From NCBI GenBank assembly GCA_023399455.1, contig JAEWPN010000077.1:1-15727 (forward strand): DNA of 15,727 bases, read 5' to 3'. Position numbers and translations under genes: made by a program. The stretch is from Bacillota bacterium (GTDB lineage: Bacteria > Bacillota > Clostridia > Lachnospirales > Lachnospiraceae). Under the pieces are notes generated by a model. It did not search any database. It was not told the DNA's origin and saw only the letters and a program-made list of their open reading frames with translations. This document shows positions 1 through 7,505 of this stretch, piece after piece (within the stretch, counting starts at the first letter, position 1; each line of letters opens with the position of its first letter).

Positions 1-11
1 GTTTACGTGCC

Positions 12-40
12 TTGACCTTAAACATAAGAAGTGTTATTAT
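12..40 (+). promoter_or_regulatory. Promoter of the ptb-buk operon
   Basis: A -35 box TTGACC (12-17) and a -10 box TATTAT (35-40) are separated by exactly 17 bp, which fits a housekeeping sigma-A promoter. Transcription would start near 47, giving a leader of about 45 nt before ptb. The -10 box lies inside a Rex-like operator. This is assigned from sequence only. Confidence 0.75.
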
Positions 41-48
41 TTTAACGA
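31..48 (+). promoter_or_regulatory. Putative Rex operator over the ptb -10 box
   Basis: The two half-sites GTGTTAT (31-37) and TTAACGA (42-48) are spaced by 4 nt. They match the clostridial Rex consensus TTGTTAA-N4-TTAACAA at 11 of 14 positions. The site covers the -10 box and the expected start point, where bound Rex would block RNA polymerase. Rex is a known repressor of butyrate genes in clostridia and is released by NADH. Its control here is inferred. Confidence 0.6.
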
Positions 49-76
49 TTAGATATGTCTTAGATAAATTAAAATA

Positions 77-83
77 TGAGGTG
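77..83 (+). promoter_or_regulatory. Ribosome binding site that fixes the ptb start
   Basis: TGAGGTG lies 7 nt before the ATG at 91. An in-frame ATG at 76 overlaps this Shine-Dalgarno sequence and has no upstream site of its own, so 91 is chosen as the start. Confidence 0.75.
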
Positions 84-90
84 TGAACAA

Positions 91-1002
91 ATGAGCAAAA
101 CTTTTGATGAGTTAATCTCCAGAGTAACTGAAATTCCTATGAAGAAGGTTTCTGTGGCAGTTGCGCAGGACTCCGCTGTATTAGAGGCGGTAAGAGCTGC
201 GAAAGACAGAAAAATCGCAGACGCTATCTTAGTAGGCAATGAAGCTAAAATTAAGGATGTTGCGAAAGCGTCGGGAATTAATATCGATGATTTCGAGCTG
301 GTGCATGTGGAAGATGATATCGAAGCTTCCCTGACCGCGGTAAAGCTGGTCCATGACGGCAAGGCCGACATGTATATGAAGGGTTTGATCGACACGAAGA
401 ATTTCTTAAAAAGCGTGCTGGATAAAGAGGTCGGCCTTCGTACCGGCAAAGCCTTATCGCATGTATGTGTATTCGACGTGGAAGGCATCGATCACCTGCT
501 GTTTTTGACGGACGTGGCTTTCATTCCTTATCCTACCCTGGAGGACAAGGTAAGTATCATCAACAACACGTTGGAAATTACCAAGGCGTGTGGCATAGAG
601 TGCCCTAAAGTGGCTCCCCTGGCTGCAGTTGAAGTGGTAAATCCCAAAATGCCGGTTACTGTGGAGGCCGCGGAACTGACTCAGATGAACAAGGATGGAA
701 AAATTACCGGCTGTATCGTTGATGGCCCTCTTTCTCTGGACCTGGCTATCGATGCGGAGGCTGCAAAGCATAAGGGCGCCACTGACAGGCAGATTCAAGG
801 CGATGCCGATATTCTTCTTTTCCCCGACATCCATGCAGGCAATCTCGTATATAAGGCGATGGTTCATACTGCAAACCTTAAGAACGGCAATATATTAACA
901 GGTACGAAAGCGCCGGTCATCCTAACCTCACGTTCCGATTCCATGGAGGTAAAGGTCAACTCTCTGGCTCTCGGCGCCGTTGTTGCGGAATTCTTAAAAT
1001 AA
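91..1002 (+). CDS. ptb: Phosphate butyryltransferase
   Basis: This cytosolic enzyme converts butyryl-CoA and phosphate to butyryl phosphate and CoA, the first step of the kinase route to butyrate. The 303-residue product has the usual length of clostridial Ptb (about 300) and reads through as one phosphate acetyl/butyryl transferase domain. The N-terminal part contains KKVSVAVAQDSAVLEAV, and the C-terminal part contains DGPLSLDLAID and the FPDIHAGNLVYKA segment typical of this family. The start at 91 is preferred over an in-frame ATG at 76 because the ribosome site sits between them. The butyrate kinase gene follows after 39 nt, so the two are surely one operon. A promoter with a Rex-like operator lies directly upstream. 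A phosphate acetyltransferase is the main alternative, but the buk neighbour argues against it. Confidence 0.95.
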   Translation: MSKTFDELISRVTEIPMKKVSVAVAQDSAVLEAVRAAKDRKIADAILVGNEAKIKDVAKASGINIDDFELVHVEDDIEASLTAVKLVHDGKADMYMKGLIDTKNFLKSVLDKEVGLRTGKALSHVCVFDVEGIDHLLFLTDVAFIPYPTLEDKVSIINNTLEITKACGIECPKVAPLAAVEVVNPKMPVTVEAAELTQMNKDGKITGCIVDGPLSLDLAIDAEAAKHKGATDRQIQGDADILLFPDIHAGNLVYKAMVHTANLKNGNILTGTKAPVILTSRSDSMEVKVNSLALGAVVAEFLK

Positions 1003-1041
1003 TACTTAAATTGATCGATTATAAAATAAGGAGACTTGGTT

Positions 1042-2109
1042 ATGTCAATAAAGAGTTTAATTATCAATCCCGGCTCTACCTCCACGAAAATCGGCGTGTT
1101 TGAAGACGAAACGCTGCTTTTCGAGGAAACGTTAAGACACACTACGGAAGAAATCGCGCAGTATTCATCTATCGTAGACCAGAAAGACTTTAGAAAAAAA
1201 ATAATTCTCGACTTAATGGAAAAGAAAAACTTCGATATGAAGTCATTAAAAGTCATCGTAGGGCGGGGCGGTATGTTAAAGCCGATTCCCAGCGGTACGT
1301 ATGCGGTAACTGAAGAGCTGTTACACGATCTTATGATCGGCAAACAAGGTGAGCACGCTTCCAATCTGGGCGGTATCCTCGCAAAGGAAATCGGCGATTC
1401 TCTGGGCCTTCCCTCATATATCGTAGACCCCGTAGTGGTAGACGAACTCATGCCTATCGCAAGATATTCCGGTGTTCCTGAGCTTCCTCGCACCAGCGTA
1501 TTCCATGCGCTGAACCAGAAAGCGGTAGCAAAGCGTTATGCTAAAGAAACAGGAACGTCCTACGATTCCTTGAACCTTATCGTGGTACATATGGGCGGGG
1601 GAGTTTCCGTAGGTGCACATGAAAAAGGAAAGGTAATAGACATTTTCAATGCCCTCGACGGAGACGGCGCTTTTTCACCGGAAAGAGCTGGTGCGGTCCC
1701 TCCCGGTGCTCTCATTAAAATGTGTTTCTCAGGGAAATATACGGAAAAGGAAGTATATAAGAAACTGGTCGGCGGCGGCGGCTTCAACGCCTATCTTGGC
1801 ACTAACGATATGCGGAATGTAGAGGCCATCGTACAGAAAGGTGATAAAGAAGCGGCTTTGATCCGCGATGCGTTCATCCTCCAGGTTGCCAAGGACATCG
1901 GCTCTATGGCCTGTGTCCTGAAAGGTAAAGTGGACCAGATCATTATGACCGGCGGCATCGCATATAACAAAGGAGTAACCGATGATCTGCCCGAAAGGGC
2001 AGGCTTCATCGCTCCCGTTACTATCTATCCCGGAGAAGACGAGCTTCTGGCTCTCGCTCAAGGCGCTCTGCGCGTAATGAACGGAGAAGAAAAGGTGATG
2101 GAATATTAA
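1042..2109 (+). CDS. buk: Butyrate kinase
   Basis: This enzyme transfers the phosphate of butyryl phosphate to ADP, giving butyrate and ATP, the energy-yielding last step of fermentation. The 355-residue protein has the normal length of clostridial Buk and belongs to the acetate kinase/ASKHA fold. The N-terminal phosphate-binding loop [13 protein letters not shown] is at residues 7-19, [11 protein letters not shown] lies mid-protein, and the nucleotide-binding segment [12 protein letters not shown] is near the C-terminus. AAGGAG (1028-1033) is 8 nt before the ATG at 1042. A TTG six bases upstream is in frame but too close to that site. It follows ptb in the same operon and ends 11 nt before a terminator hairpin. 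Some branched-chain fatty acid kinases are close relatives, but the ptb partner and the butyrate operon nearby make butyrate the likely substrate. Confidence 0.95.
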   Translation: MSIKSLIINPGSTSTKIGVFEDETLLFEETLRHTTEEIAQYSSIVDQKDFRKKIILDLMEKKNFDMKSLKVIVGRGGMLKPIPSGTYAVTEELLHDLMIGKQGEHASNLGGILAKEIGDSLGLPSYIVDPVVVDELMPIARYSGVPELPRTSVFHALNQKAVAKRYAKETGTSYDSLNLIVVHMGGGVSVGAHEKGKVIDIFNALDGDGAFSPERAGAVPPGALIKMCFSGKYTEKEVYKKLVGGGGFNAYLGTNDMRNVEAIVQKGDKEAALIRDAFILQVAKDIGSMACVLKGKVDQIIMTGGIAYNKGVTDDLPERAGFIAPVTIYPGEDELLALAQGALRVMNGEEKVMEY

Positions 2110-2120
2110 TTATGTGATTG

Positions 2121-2160
2121 ATAACAGCAGTGTCCTTACCCGAACTGCTGTTATTTTTAT
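2121..2160 (+). terminator. Intrinsic terminator of ptb-buk
   Basis: A perfect 10-bp stem, ATAACAGCAG (2121-2130) with CTGCTGTTAT (2145-2154), is followed by TTTTAT. It lies just after buk. On the opposite strand the run after the stem is poor in T, so it would stop - strand transcription of the aldolase gene less well. The stop codon of that gene (2157-2159) overlaps the T tract. Confidence 0.8.
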
Positions 2161-2831
2161 GTAACAGGTCTGCCGCCCCGTTTTATTCCGAATTTTTCCC
2201 GCATGAAAAGAAGTCTGTCGACTTGTTGTTCATCCAGTTTATTTTGTTTTCCCAGAATCTTGTCGGTAATCAAAAGAATTTTCGCATAGTATTCCATGGA
2301 CTCCAAACGATAGTATGCGGAAAACGCGTCTTCCGCCCACGTTACGGCTCCATGGTTCGCCAGAAGTACTCCGTTGTGTGTATTGCAGTAAGGGGCTATC
2401 GCCTCCGGCACCTCGTTGGTGCCCAGTTCGGCATAAGGTGCTATCGGCACGTCTCCCAATGTAATTATCGCCTCTGCCAATACCGGTGCATCCAGCGGAA
2501 TTCCCGCGATGGCAAAGCATGTACAAATAGGAGGATGCGCATGGCAGACTGAAAGAATATCAGGGTTCTCCTTATAAGCGCGAAGGTGCATTTTCAATTC
2601 GGAAGAGGGCTTGTTCGTTCCCTCAAGAACATTTCCGTCAAGATCTACCTTCACAAGCATCTTTTTCTTCATGAATCCCTTGGAAACTCCCGTAGGCGTC
2701 GCCCATACTTCGTTGTCTCCCGTTTTTATGGAGATGTTACCGTCGTTAGCCGCCACGAAATCACGTACATACATCCGCTGTCCGATTTCAATAATCGCCT
2801 TTTTAGCCTGCTTTTCCGTCATATATATCAT
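2157..2831 (-). CDS. Class II aldolase, probably 5-(methylthio)ribulose-1-phosphate / 5-deoxyribulose-1-phosphate aldolase
   Basis: The product is a 224-residue member of the zinc-dependent class II aldolase/adducin family (fuculose-phosphate aldolase-like). Visible motifs are [10 protein letters not shown] (27-36), which shapes the phosphate site, SSELKMHL with the catalytic Glu78, CHAHPP with zinc ligands His97 and His99, and [10 protein letters not shown] with His160. Alone, the family does not reveal the substrate. The gene overlaps the upstream mtnA-like gene by 4 bp (ATGA), which implies translational coupling. In other bacteria this pair forms the DHAP shunt: the isomerase makes the 1-phospho-ribulose compound and the aldolase splits it to dihydroxyacetone phosphate and an aldehyde (methylthioacetaldehyde or acetaldehyde). 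I infer that role here. The start at 2831 is supported by AAGGA upstream; an ATG at 2822 is possible. L-fuculose-phosphate aldolase remains an alternative. Confidence 0.8.
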   Translation of the reverse strand: MIYMTEKQAKKAIIEIGQRMYVRDFVAANDGNISIKTGDNEVWATPTGVSKGFMKKKMLVKVDLDGNVLEGTNKPSSELKMHLRAYKENPDILSVCHAHPPICTCFAIAGIPLDAPVLAEAIITLGDVPIAPYAELGTNEVPEAIAPYCNTHNGVLLANHGAVTWAEDAFSAYYRLESMEYYAKILLITDKILGKQNKLDEQQVDRLLFMREKFGIKRGGRPVT

Positions 2832-3922
2832 ATCTCTTGTCCTTCTGTTATCTTTTTTTCAAAAATCTCCTGCAAAGATTGTGTAAAGGGAGCTCTTGCA
2901 ATGCCGTATTCGGTAACGATGGCGGTAATCAGCTCATGGTCGGTCACATCGAAGGCGGGATTGAATACTTTTACCCCTTCCGGGGCCAGCCTCTCCTTAT
3001 ACCACATTTCTGTTACTTCCTCCGCCGGGCGCTGTTCGATACGAATGTCATCTCCCGTCTTCGTATTTCTGTCGATAGTCGAGGTCGGTGCACAGACATA
3101 AAAAGGAACATTGTAGCGCTTCGCAACAGCCGCCACAACGGAGGTTCCTATTTTATTTGCAACATCCCCATTCGCGGCCACCCTGTCACAACCTACAAAA
3201 ACGGCGTCTATCCATCCGTTTCGCATAACGGCTGCCGACATGTTGTCGCAGATAAGAGTCACATCAACACCCGAGGCTTGAAGCTCATAAGCGGTCAGTC
3301 TCGCCCCCTGCAGAAGTGGTCTGGTTTCGTCAGCAAATACATGAAAATCATAGCCCCTTTCCTGCCCGAGATAAATGGGCGCGGTTGCGGTACCGTATTT
3401 GCTCGTCGCCAATTGTCCGGCGTTGCAGTGAGTCAGTATGCCGTCTCCCGGCTTTACAAGGCTAAGTCCGTATTCTCCTAATTTCTTACATACCCGTATA
3501 TCTTCTTCCTTAATGGCTATCGCTTCGTCCCGCAGCTTAACCTTTATCTGCGCTACCGGCAATTTCTCATTCGCCCTGCAAACCTGCTCCATGCGGTTAA
3601 GTGCCCAGGACAAATTAACAGCAGTAGGTCTGGAAGAATTCAGATATTCCTTCTGTTTCATAAAATCCTTATAAAAAACGTCGTAGTCCTCCGTATCAAT
3701 TCCTTTGGCCAGTATGTAAATACCGAAAGCGGCTGCCACACCAATTGCAGGTGCTCCGCGAACCTTCAATAAATAAATCGCATCCCATATTTCCTCTGCC
3801 GTCTTTAAATGGATCAGCTGCGTCCGTCCGGGAAGCAGTGTCTGATCGATAATTACCACGGAAGCCTCGTTGTCTTCCAAAGCAACTGTTTCATATTCCA
3901 TAATATTCTTCTTATCAGTCAT
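2828..3922 (-). CDS. mtnA: S-methyl-5-thioribose-1-phosphate isomerase family protein (MtnA / 5-deoxyribose-1-phosphate isomerase)
   Basis: This enzyme isomerises 5-methylthioribose 1-phosphate, or the 5-deoxy analogue, to the ribulose 1-phosphate form. The 364-residue protein belongs to the eIF2B-like isomerase family. Key motifs are RGAPAIG (55-61), [16 protein letters not shown] with the catalytic Cys166, [17 protein letters not shown] (198-214), and [17 protein letters not shown] with the catalytic Asp246. The Cys-Asp spacing of 80 matches Bacillus subtilis MtnA (Cys160, Asp240). The gene overlaps the class II aldolase gene by 4 bp. No kinase, nucleosidase or phosphorylase gene that would supply the substrate is in the window. 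No clear ribosome site precedes 3922, and a start at the ATG at 3901 (residue 8) is possible. Whether it handles methylthio or deoxy sugars, or both, cannot be read from sequence. Confidence 0.88.
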   Translation of the reverse strand: MTDKKNIMEYETVALEDNEASVVIIDQTLLPGRTQLIHLKTAEEIWDAIYLLKVRGAPAIGVAAAFGIYILAKGIDTEDYDVFYKDFMKQKEYLNSSRPTAVNLSWALNRMEQVCRANEKLPVAQIKVKLRDEAIAIKEEDIRVCKKLGEYGLSLVKPGDGILTHCNAGQLATSKYGTATAPIYLGQERGYDFHVFADETRPLLQGARLTAYELQASGVDVTLICDNMSAAVMRNGWIDAVFVGCDRVAANGDVANKIGTSVVAAVAKRYNVPFYVCAPTSTIDRNTKTGDDIRIEQRPAEEVTEMWYKERLAPEGVKVFNPAFDVTDHELITAIVTEYGIARAPFTQSLQEIFEKKITEGQEI

Positions 3923-3966
3923 CCGTCTAGTCTCTCTCTTTTTTTCTCTGTTATATGCTCATACTG

Positions 3967-4022
3967 TACCATCGATTGACAAGGTTACACACGGGCGTGT
4001 AAGACCTTGTCAATCGATGGTA
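3967..4022. repeat. Long perfect inverted repeat (19-bp arms) between mtnA and ybaK
   Basis: The arm TACCATCGATTGACAAGGT (3967-3985) is exactly complementary to 4004-4022. Inside, TTACAC (3985-3990) can pair with GTGTAA (3997-4002), so the hairpin can continue almost to a 6-nt loop. The right arm covers the last codons and stop of the ybaK gene. Neither strand has a T tract after the stem, so it is not a normal intrinsic terminator. The core TCAATCGATGGTAC recurs at 7447-7460. It could be an operator, an mRNA-stabilising hairpin or the trace of a small mobile element. Confidence 0.8.
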
Positions 4023-4495
4023 ATATCTGCATACTGCGCATGAGCCGCCTTTAACAGATCCGCCGGCGCGAGCTCCATTTGGGAACCCAACCTTCCGCCG
4101 CTGACAATCACCTTCTCTAATCTCTCCGCAGATATATCTACCTTCGTTACATATTGCTTCTTCATTCCGATTGCCGTGCAGCCTCCTCTGATATAACCGG
4201 TCACATCGACTATATCCTTTACATGAATCATCTGCACCGACTTTTCACCTACCGCTTTAGCTGCCTTTTTCAGATCCAGCTCCTTTGCAATAGGGATGAC
4301 AAATATAAAATAGTTCTTACCGGAGCCCAACGTCACTAACGTTTTATAAACCTTCTCATAAGAAAGTCCCAGCATATCTGCTATTTGCAGTCCATCGATG
4401 AATTCCTCGCATTCATACGTATAATGTGTGTATTCTATCTTATTTTTCTCCAGAATGCGCATCGCATTCGTCTTAATATCTTTATTTTTTGCCAC
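4010..4495 (-). CDS. ybaK: YbaK/EbsC-family aminoacyl-tRNA deacylase (Cys-tRNA(Pro) deacylase type)
   Basis: Members of this family hydrolyse mischarged tRNA in trans; YbaK itself removes Cys from tRNA(Pro). The 161-residue product has the standard single-domain length. Features seen are an N-terminal TNAMRILEKNKIEYTHYTY, the conserved lysine at 51 (VYKTLV), PIAKELDLKKAAKA, and the glycine-rich TGYIRGGCTAIGMKK (99-113), followed by a conserved SGGRLG segment (132-137). It starts at a GTG codon (4495) with GAGGGTG a few bases upstream. The gene appears to be a single unit, diverging from the chemotaxis gene. Its last codons lie in the arm of a long inverted repeat. The tRNA specificity (Cys-Pro or another) is inferred from family resemblance only. 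Confidence 0.88.
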   Translation of the reverse strand: MAKNKDIKTNAMRILEKNKIEYTHYTYECEEFIDGLQIADMLGLSYEKVYKTLVTLGSGKNYFIFVIPIAKELDLKKAAKAVGEKSVQMIHVKDIVDVTGYIRGGCTAIGMKKQYVTKVDISAERLEKVIVSGGRLGSQMELAPADLLKAAHAQYADITID

Positions 4496-4528
4496 AATTT
4501 CACCCTCTTCTTAAAGTCTGCTACCTTT

Positions 4529-4555
4529 GTTACTGTTCACTCCGTTCACAGCAAC
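4529..4555 (-). repeat. 27-nt palindromic repeat, copy A
   Basis: On the - strand this reads GTTGCTG, a 13-nt centre containing GAACGGAGTGAA, and then CAGTAAC. It matches copy C (14615-14641) closely and copy B (13969-13995) more loosely. The 7-nt ends pair with one mismatch in this copy. It lies 33 bp upstream of the ybaK start and forms one end of a larger element. Confidence 0.75.
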
Positions 4556-4661
4556 TCATGCTTTCTGCATTTAAATTCTCTTCGCGAAGCAGAAACCATC
4601 TCTTATATCACGTTCTTGCACAGCTTAACAGCAAGTGTTAAGCTGCTGTATGAACAGTAAC
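4529..4661. repeat. 133-bp non-coding element with 11-bp terminal inverted repeats and two internal hairpins
   Basis: GTTACTGTTCA (4529-4539) is the exact reverse complement of TGAACAGTAAC (4651-4661). Between them are two hairpins: TTTCTGC (4562-4568) with GCAGAAA (4589-4595), enclosing the palindrome TTCGCGAA, and a perfect 10-bp stem CAGCTTAACA (4621-4630) with TGTTAAGCTG (4636-4645) around a 5-nt loop. The whole can fold as a closed three-way structure. It occupies most of the gap between the divergent ybaK and chemotaxis genes. It carries no credible reading frame. A MITE-like element is one reading and a structured RNA is another. Confidence 0.6.
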
Positions 4662-4696
4662 ATTCTTTCTCTAATTTGTAAACCCTCAACAAATTA

Positions 4697-4725
4697 TTGA
4701 CCATATCTTGGTGAATTGATATACT
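4697..4725 (+). promoter_or_regulatory. Promoter of the chemotaxis gene
   Basis: TTGACC (4697-4702) and TATACT (4720-4725) are separated by 17 bp, a good sigma-A promoter. The start point would be near 4732, about 40 nt before the coding region. The promoter lies just outside the 133-bp repeat element. No SigD-type flagellar promoter was noticed. Confidence 0.7.
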
Positions 4726-4770
4726 TATGACAAATATTCTAAAGAATAAAATCGGAGGTATCACATCATT

Positions 4771-6237
4771 ATGTTCAAAAGAAAAGGGTCTTGCTCAGAA
4801 ATGCTTCGTGTTTCTGAATATGTAGAAAATACCATGAATGGCATAGATACGGCGCCTTGCCCGCAAAGTACCTATCCGCTGCACAGCACTATTATAAACC
4901 ATTTTGACAAGCTGCTGCAAAATGAGCGCCGCATGTCCGATGCTGCTAAGCAGGTATTGGAAATTGCTACCTCCATCAGTTCCTTCGATGTAGAAATGAC
5001 ATTTATGTCAGATGAACTTCTCCACTTTGCCAAAGAACTGGCTGATTTAAGCGAATCCAATCTTGCCATTGTGGAGGAAACTACTTCTGCGATGAACGAA
5101 GTAAACAATACCATCGACGATACTGCCCATACATTAGAACGCCTTTCGGAAGAATCCTCTTCCCTGGCCGCTAAAAATAACGAAAGCACTCAGATACTCC
5201 ACGAAGTAAGCACGTTAAAGGAAAATGTAATTCAAGATACCAATGACATGAACGAAAAGATTACTCAGCTGGTAACTCTTGCAGACGAAGTGGAAAAAAT
5301 CGTAGTGAGTGTCCAGAGTATTGCCAATCAGACCAACCTGCTCGCATTAAATGCCGCCATTGAAGCCGCCAGAGCGGGGGAACATGGTAAAGGCTTCGCT
5401 GTCGTTGCGGACGAAGTGCGCACGCTGGCAGACGATACCAAGCAGAATTTAAGCGGCATGCAGAAATTTGTAGCCGAAATTCACAGTGCTGCCAAGGACG
5501 GAAAGCTAAGCATCGAGCGCACCCTCTTCTCCACAACTGAGATGGATGATAAAATTGATTTGGTCTCCCAGACGGTCAGCAACAATATCGATATGCTGAA
5601 CGGTGTTGTTCTAAGCGTATCGGATATCAATAAGTCCATGCAGGGCATAAAATACTCTGCTGCAAATATCAACAAAGCCATGGAGACCTCCAGCAAAAAT
5701 GCAGAGATGCTCGCAATGATGACACAGAGTATTCATAACGATGCGGATGAAAGCGTTTCCTTCTCGAAAAACATTTCCGCAATCGACGACAAGCTCTCGC
5801 TTGTCTCCGCCAGATTATATGAAGGTCTGCGCAGCGGAAGACACGCGATCACCAACGAAGATTTCCACAGTGCCATTACTAAAGCGAAGAAGGCTCATGA
5901 GAATTGGATGGCAAAGCTTGCGGACATGACGGAAAACATGAAAGCAGTTCCATTACAGACCAATTCCAGGAAATGTGAATTCGGACATTTTTATCATACA
6001 ATAAAGGTGGATCATCCTGCCATTTTGGAAGATTGGGGGAAAATCGCTCCTATCCACAAAGACTTACACGATGCGGGCGAAAAGATTATAAGGCTCATCC
6101 GAAACGGCGAAGAACAAGAAGCGAAACAGCTTCTTTCGCATGCGGAGAATGACTCGAAGAAGGTTGTCGCTTTGCTCGATACCATCGACAAGACCGTTGA
6201 TGATTTAATGAAAAAGAATGTAAAAATCTTTTCTTAA
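4771..6237 (+). CDS. Soluble methyl-accepting chemotaxis protein with C-terminal CZB zinc-binding domain
   Basis: This is a cytosolic chemoreceptor that would signal to CheA/CheW. The 488-residue protein has no signal peptide, no membrane segment and no periplasmic domain. Long coiled-coil helices flank the conserved hairpin tip [20 protein letters not shown] (184-203), followed by [15 protein letters not shown] (207-221). Residues from about 363 to 480 form a CZB domain with the expected zinc ligands: His376 in AHENW, Cys402 in CEFGHFY, and His429 and His433 in HKDLH. CZB domains such as those of TlpD and DgcZ bind zinc, and TlpD has been linked to zinc and hypochlorite sensing. The stimulus here is unknown. 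GGAGGT lies 11 nt before the ATG, slightly far. No other chemotaxis gene is in the window. It ends 5 bp from the convergent phosphate transporter gene. Confidence 0.93.
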   Translation: MFKRKGSCSEMLRVSEYVENTMNGIDTAPCPQSTYPLHSTIINHFDKLLQNERRMSDAAKQVLEIATSISSFDVEMTFMSDELLHFAKELADLSESNLAIVEETTSAMNEVNNTIDDTAHTLERLSEESSSLAAKNNESTQILHEVSTLKENVIQDTNDMNEKITQLVTLADEVEKIVVSVQSIANQTNLLALNAAIEAARAGEHGKGFAVVADEVRTLADDTKQNLSGMQKFVAEIHSAAKDGKLSIERTLFSTTEMDDKIDLVSQTVSNNIDMLNGVVLSVSDINKSMQGIKYSAANINKAMETSSKNAEMLAMMTQSIHNDADESVSFSKNISAIDDKLSLVSARLYEGLRSGRHAITNEDFHSAITKAKKAHENWMAKLADMTENMKAVPLQTNSRKCEFGHFYHTIKVDHPAILEDWGKIAPIHKDLHDAGEKIIRLIRNGEEQEAKQLLSHAENDSKKVVALLDTIDKTVDDLMKKNVKIFS

Positions 6238-6242
6238 TTGAT

Positions 6243-7286
6243 TCATACTACCGCTATGAACAGCTTTGCCGTCAGATATCCGATTGCCCCACATCCGGGA
6301 AATGTGAGAATCCACGTAACGATCATCCGTTCCACGACTTCTTTGTTCACGCTGGATATATCCTGCGCCGCACCCACTCCCATCATCGATGTGGTTTTTA
6401 TGTGAGTGGTAGAAACGGGTATGCCGGATAAACTTGCAAAAAATAAGCATATCGCTCCCGCGGTATCTGACGCGAAGCCCTGCGGCTTTTCTAATTTCAC
6501 CAAATCGTTTCCTACCGTTCTTATAATCCGCTTCCCGCCTATTGCAGTTCCTGCTGCCATTATCCCGCTGCATAGGATCATCATCCAAAAAGGTATCTCA
6601 AAGTCTGTGCCTCCTGCGTTTTTGCCTGCAAGACAAATTCCCAGCATGAAAACTGCCATGAACTTCTGCCCATCCTGCGCACCGTGCATAAATGCCATCG
6701 CCGCCGCACCGGCCGTCTGGGCCTTAACGAAGGTTTTCTCTTTCCACCGTCCAGCCGCCCACAGACTTACCGCTTTACCGCAAACATATCCCATGCCTAA
6801 ACCGCATATTACAGATAGCAGCAAGCCATACAGCACCTTCACCCATTCCGCTCCGCTGATACCCGTTACACCGTTATGTAAAGCGATGGCCGCCCCCGAT
6901 ATCCCTGCAATCAGCGCATGGCTTTCGCTGGTAGGTATGCCGAAGCACCACGCCGCCGACGCCCATAGCACAATAGCAGTCATAGCCGCACAAAGAGCTG
7001 CTAACGCCAGCTTCGTATCTGCCCCAAAGTCCGCAATATGATAAATAGTAAAGGCCACTTTGGAATTGAACATAGTCATAAAAAGCATTCCCGCAAAGTT
7101 AAATACTGCTGCCATTCGTATGGCACTTTTCAAGTCCATCGACTTTGTTGAAACGCAAGTAACGATAGCATTGGGGGCGTCTGTCCATCCATTTACTAAT
7201 ATAACACCTGTTATTAATAGCGTTGTTATTCGTAATATTGGATTTTGCAAGAATTGTTCCAAAAAATCGTGAAATAATATGGTCAT
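6243..7286 (-). CDS. pit: PiT-family inorganic phosphate transporter
   Basis: This is a polytopic membrane protein of 347 residues with about ten hydrophobic segments, expected to import phosphate using an ion gradient. The internal duplication of the PiT family is visible: NGWTDAPNAIVT (32-43) with GIPTSESHAL (116-125) in the first half, and HGAQDGQK (201-208) with GIPVSTTHIK (288-297) in the second. The usual GxND motif reads G-W-T-D and G-A-Q-D here, so the substrate is family-level inference. No DUF47 partner gene, often found next to pit, is present. The ATG at 7286 has a modest AGGTAGGG site upstream. A stronger ribosome site lies 51 bp further up in the same frame, but a TGA intervenes. 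There is no terminator in the 5-bp gap to the convergent chemotaxis gene. Confidence 0.88.
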   Translation of the reverse strand: MTILFHDFLEQFLQNPILRITTLLITGVILVNGWTDAPNAIVTCVSTKSMDLKSAIRMAAVFNFAGMLFMTMFNSKVAFTIYHIADFGADTKLALAALCAAMTAIVLWASAAWCFGIPTSESHALIAGISGAAIALHNGVTGISGAEWVKVLYGLLLSVICGLGMGYVCGKAVSLWAAGRWKEKTFVKAQTAGAAAMAFMHGAQDGQKFMAVFMLGICLAGKNAGGTDFEIPFWMMILCSGIMAAGTAIGGKRIIRTVGNDLVKLEKPQGFASDTAGAICLFFASLSGIPVSTTHIKTTSMMGVGAAQDISSVNKEVVERMIVTWILTFPGCGAIGYLTAKLFIAVV

Positions 7287-7307
7287 TTCCCTACCTTTTA
7301 TACTTTC

Positions 7308-7337
7308 TCAAAGATAATTTTGCATTAAATCCTTCAT
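7308..7337 (-). other. Nine-codon leader ORF upstream of pit
   Basis: GGAGG stands 4 nt before an ATG at 7337 that opens the peptide MKDLMQNYL and stops at TGA (7308-7310). The frame is the same as that of pit, which starts 21 nt after the TGA. It may be a regulatory leader peptide, or a former pit start disabled by a stop codon, or chance. Confidence 0.35.
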
Positions 7338-7446
7338 AATGCCTCCTTCTCTAATGTTTCTTCACAACAGATTCATTGTTGTCTATTCCACATCGTAAGG
7401 TCCTAACCCACTATTAATATAATAAAAAAATAAAAGGATTATGTCA

Positions 7447-7460
7447 TCAATCGATGGTAC
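7447..7460. repeat. Third copy of the TCAATCGATGGTAC motif
   Basis: This 14-nt sequence matches the left arm of the inverted repeat (3966-3979, opposite orientation) exactly. It matches the right arm (4010-4022) over 13 nt. Here it is single, between the butyrate operon terminator and pit. Confidence 0.6.
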
Positions 7461-7463
7461 CGC

Positions 7464-7505
7464 AAAAAACCGATGCGGCATACATCATATGACACCGCAT
7501 CGGTT
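7464..7505 (-). terminator. Intrinsic terminator of the butyrate operon
   Basis: On the - strand an 11-bp stem, AACCGATGCGG pairing with CCGCATCGGTT (7468-7478 with 7495-7505), is followed directly by T residues that extend the run to six (7469-7464). It stands 52 bp after the etfA stop and has no competitor in between. Confidence 0.85.

Noticed and set aside
864..1493. Long open frame (209 codons) on the - strand across ptb and buk
   Set aside because: It is antisense to two well-recognised genes, has no ribosome site or family resemblance, and its composition reflects the codon pattern of the genes opposite.
3950..3978. mtnA promoter with TATAAC (- strand, 3955-3950)
   Set aside because: The only TTGTCA upstream is 21 bp away and no acceptable -35 box lies at 16-18 bp, so the promoter could not be supported.
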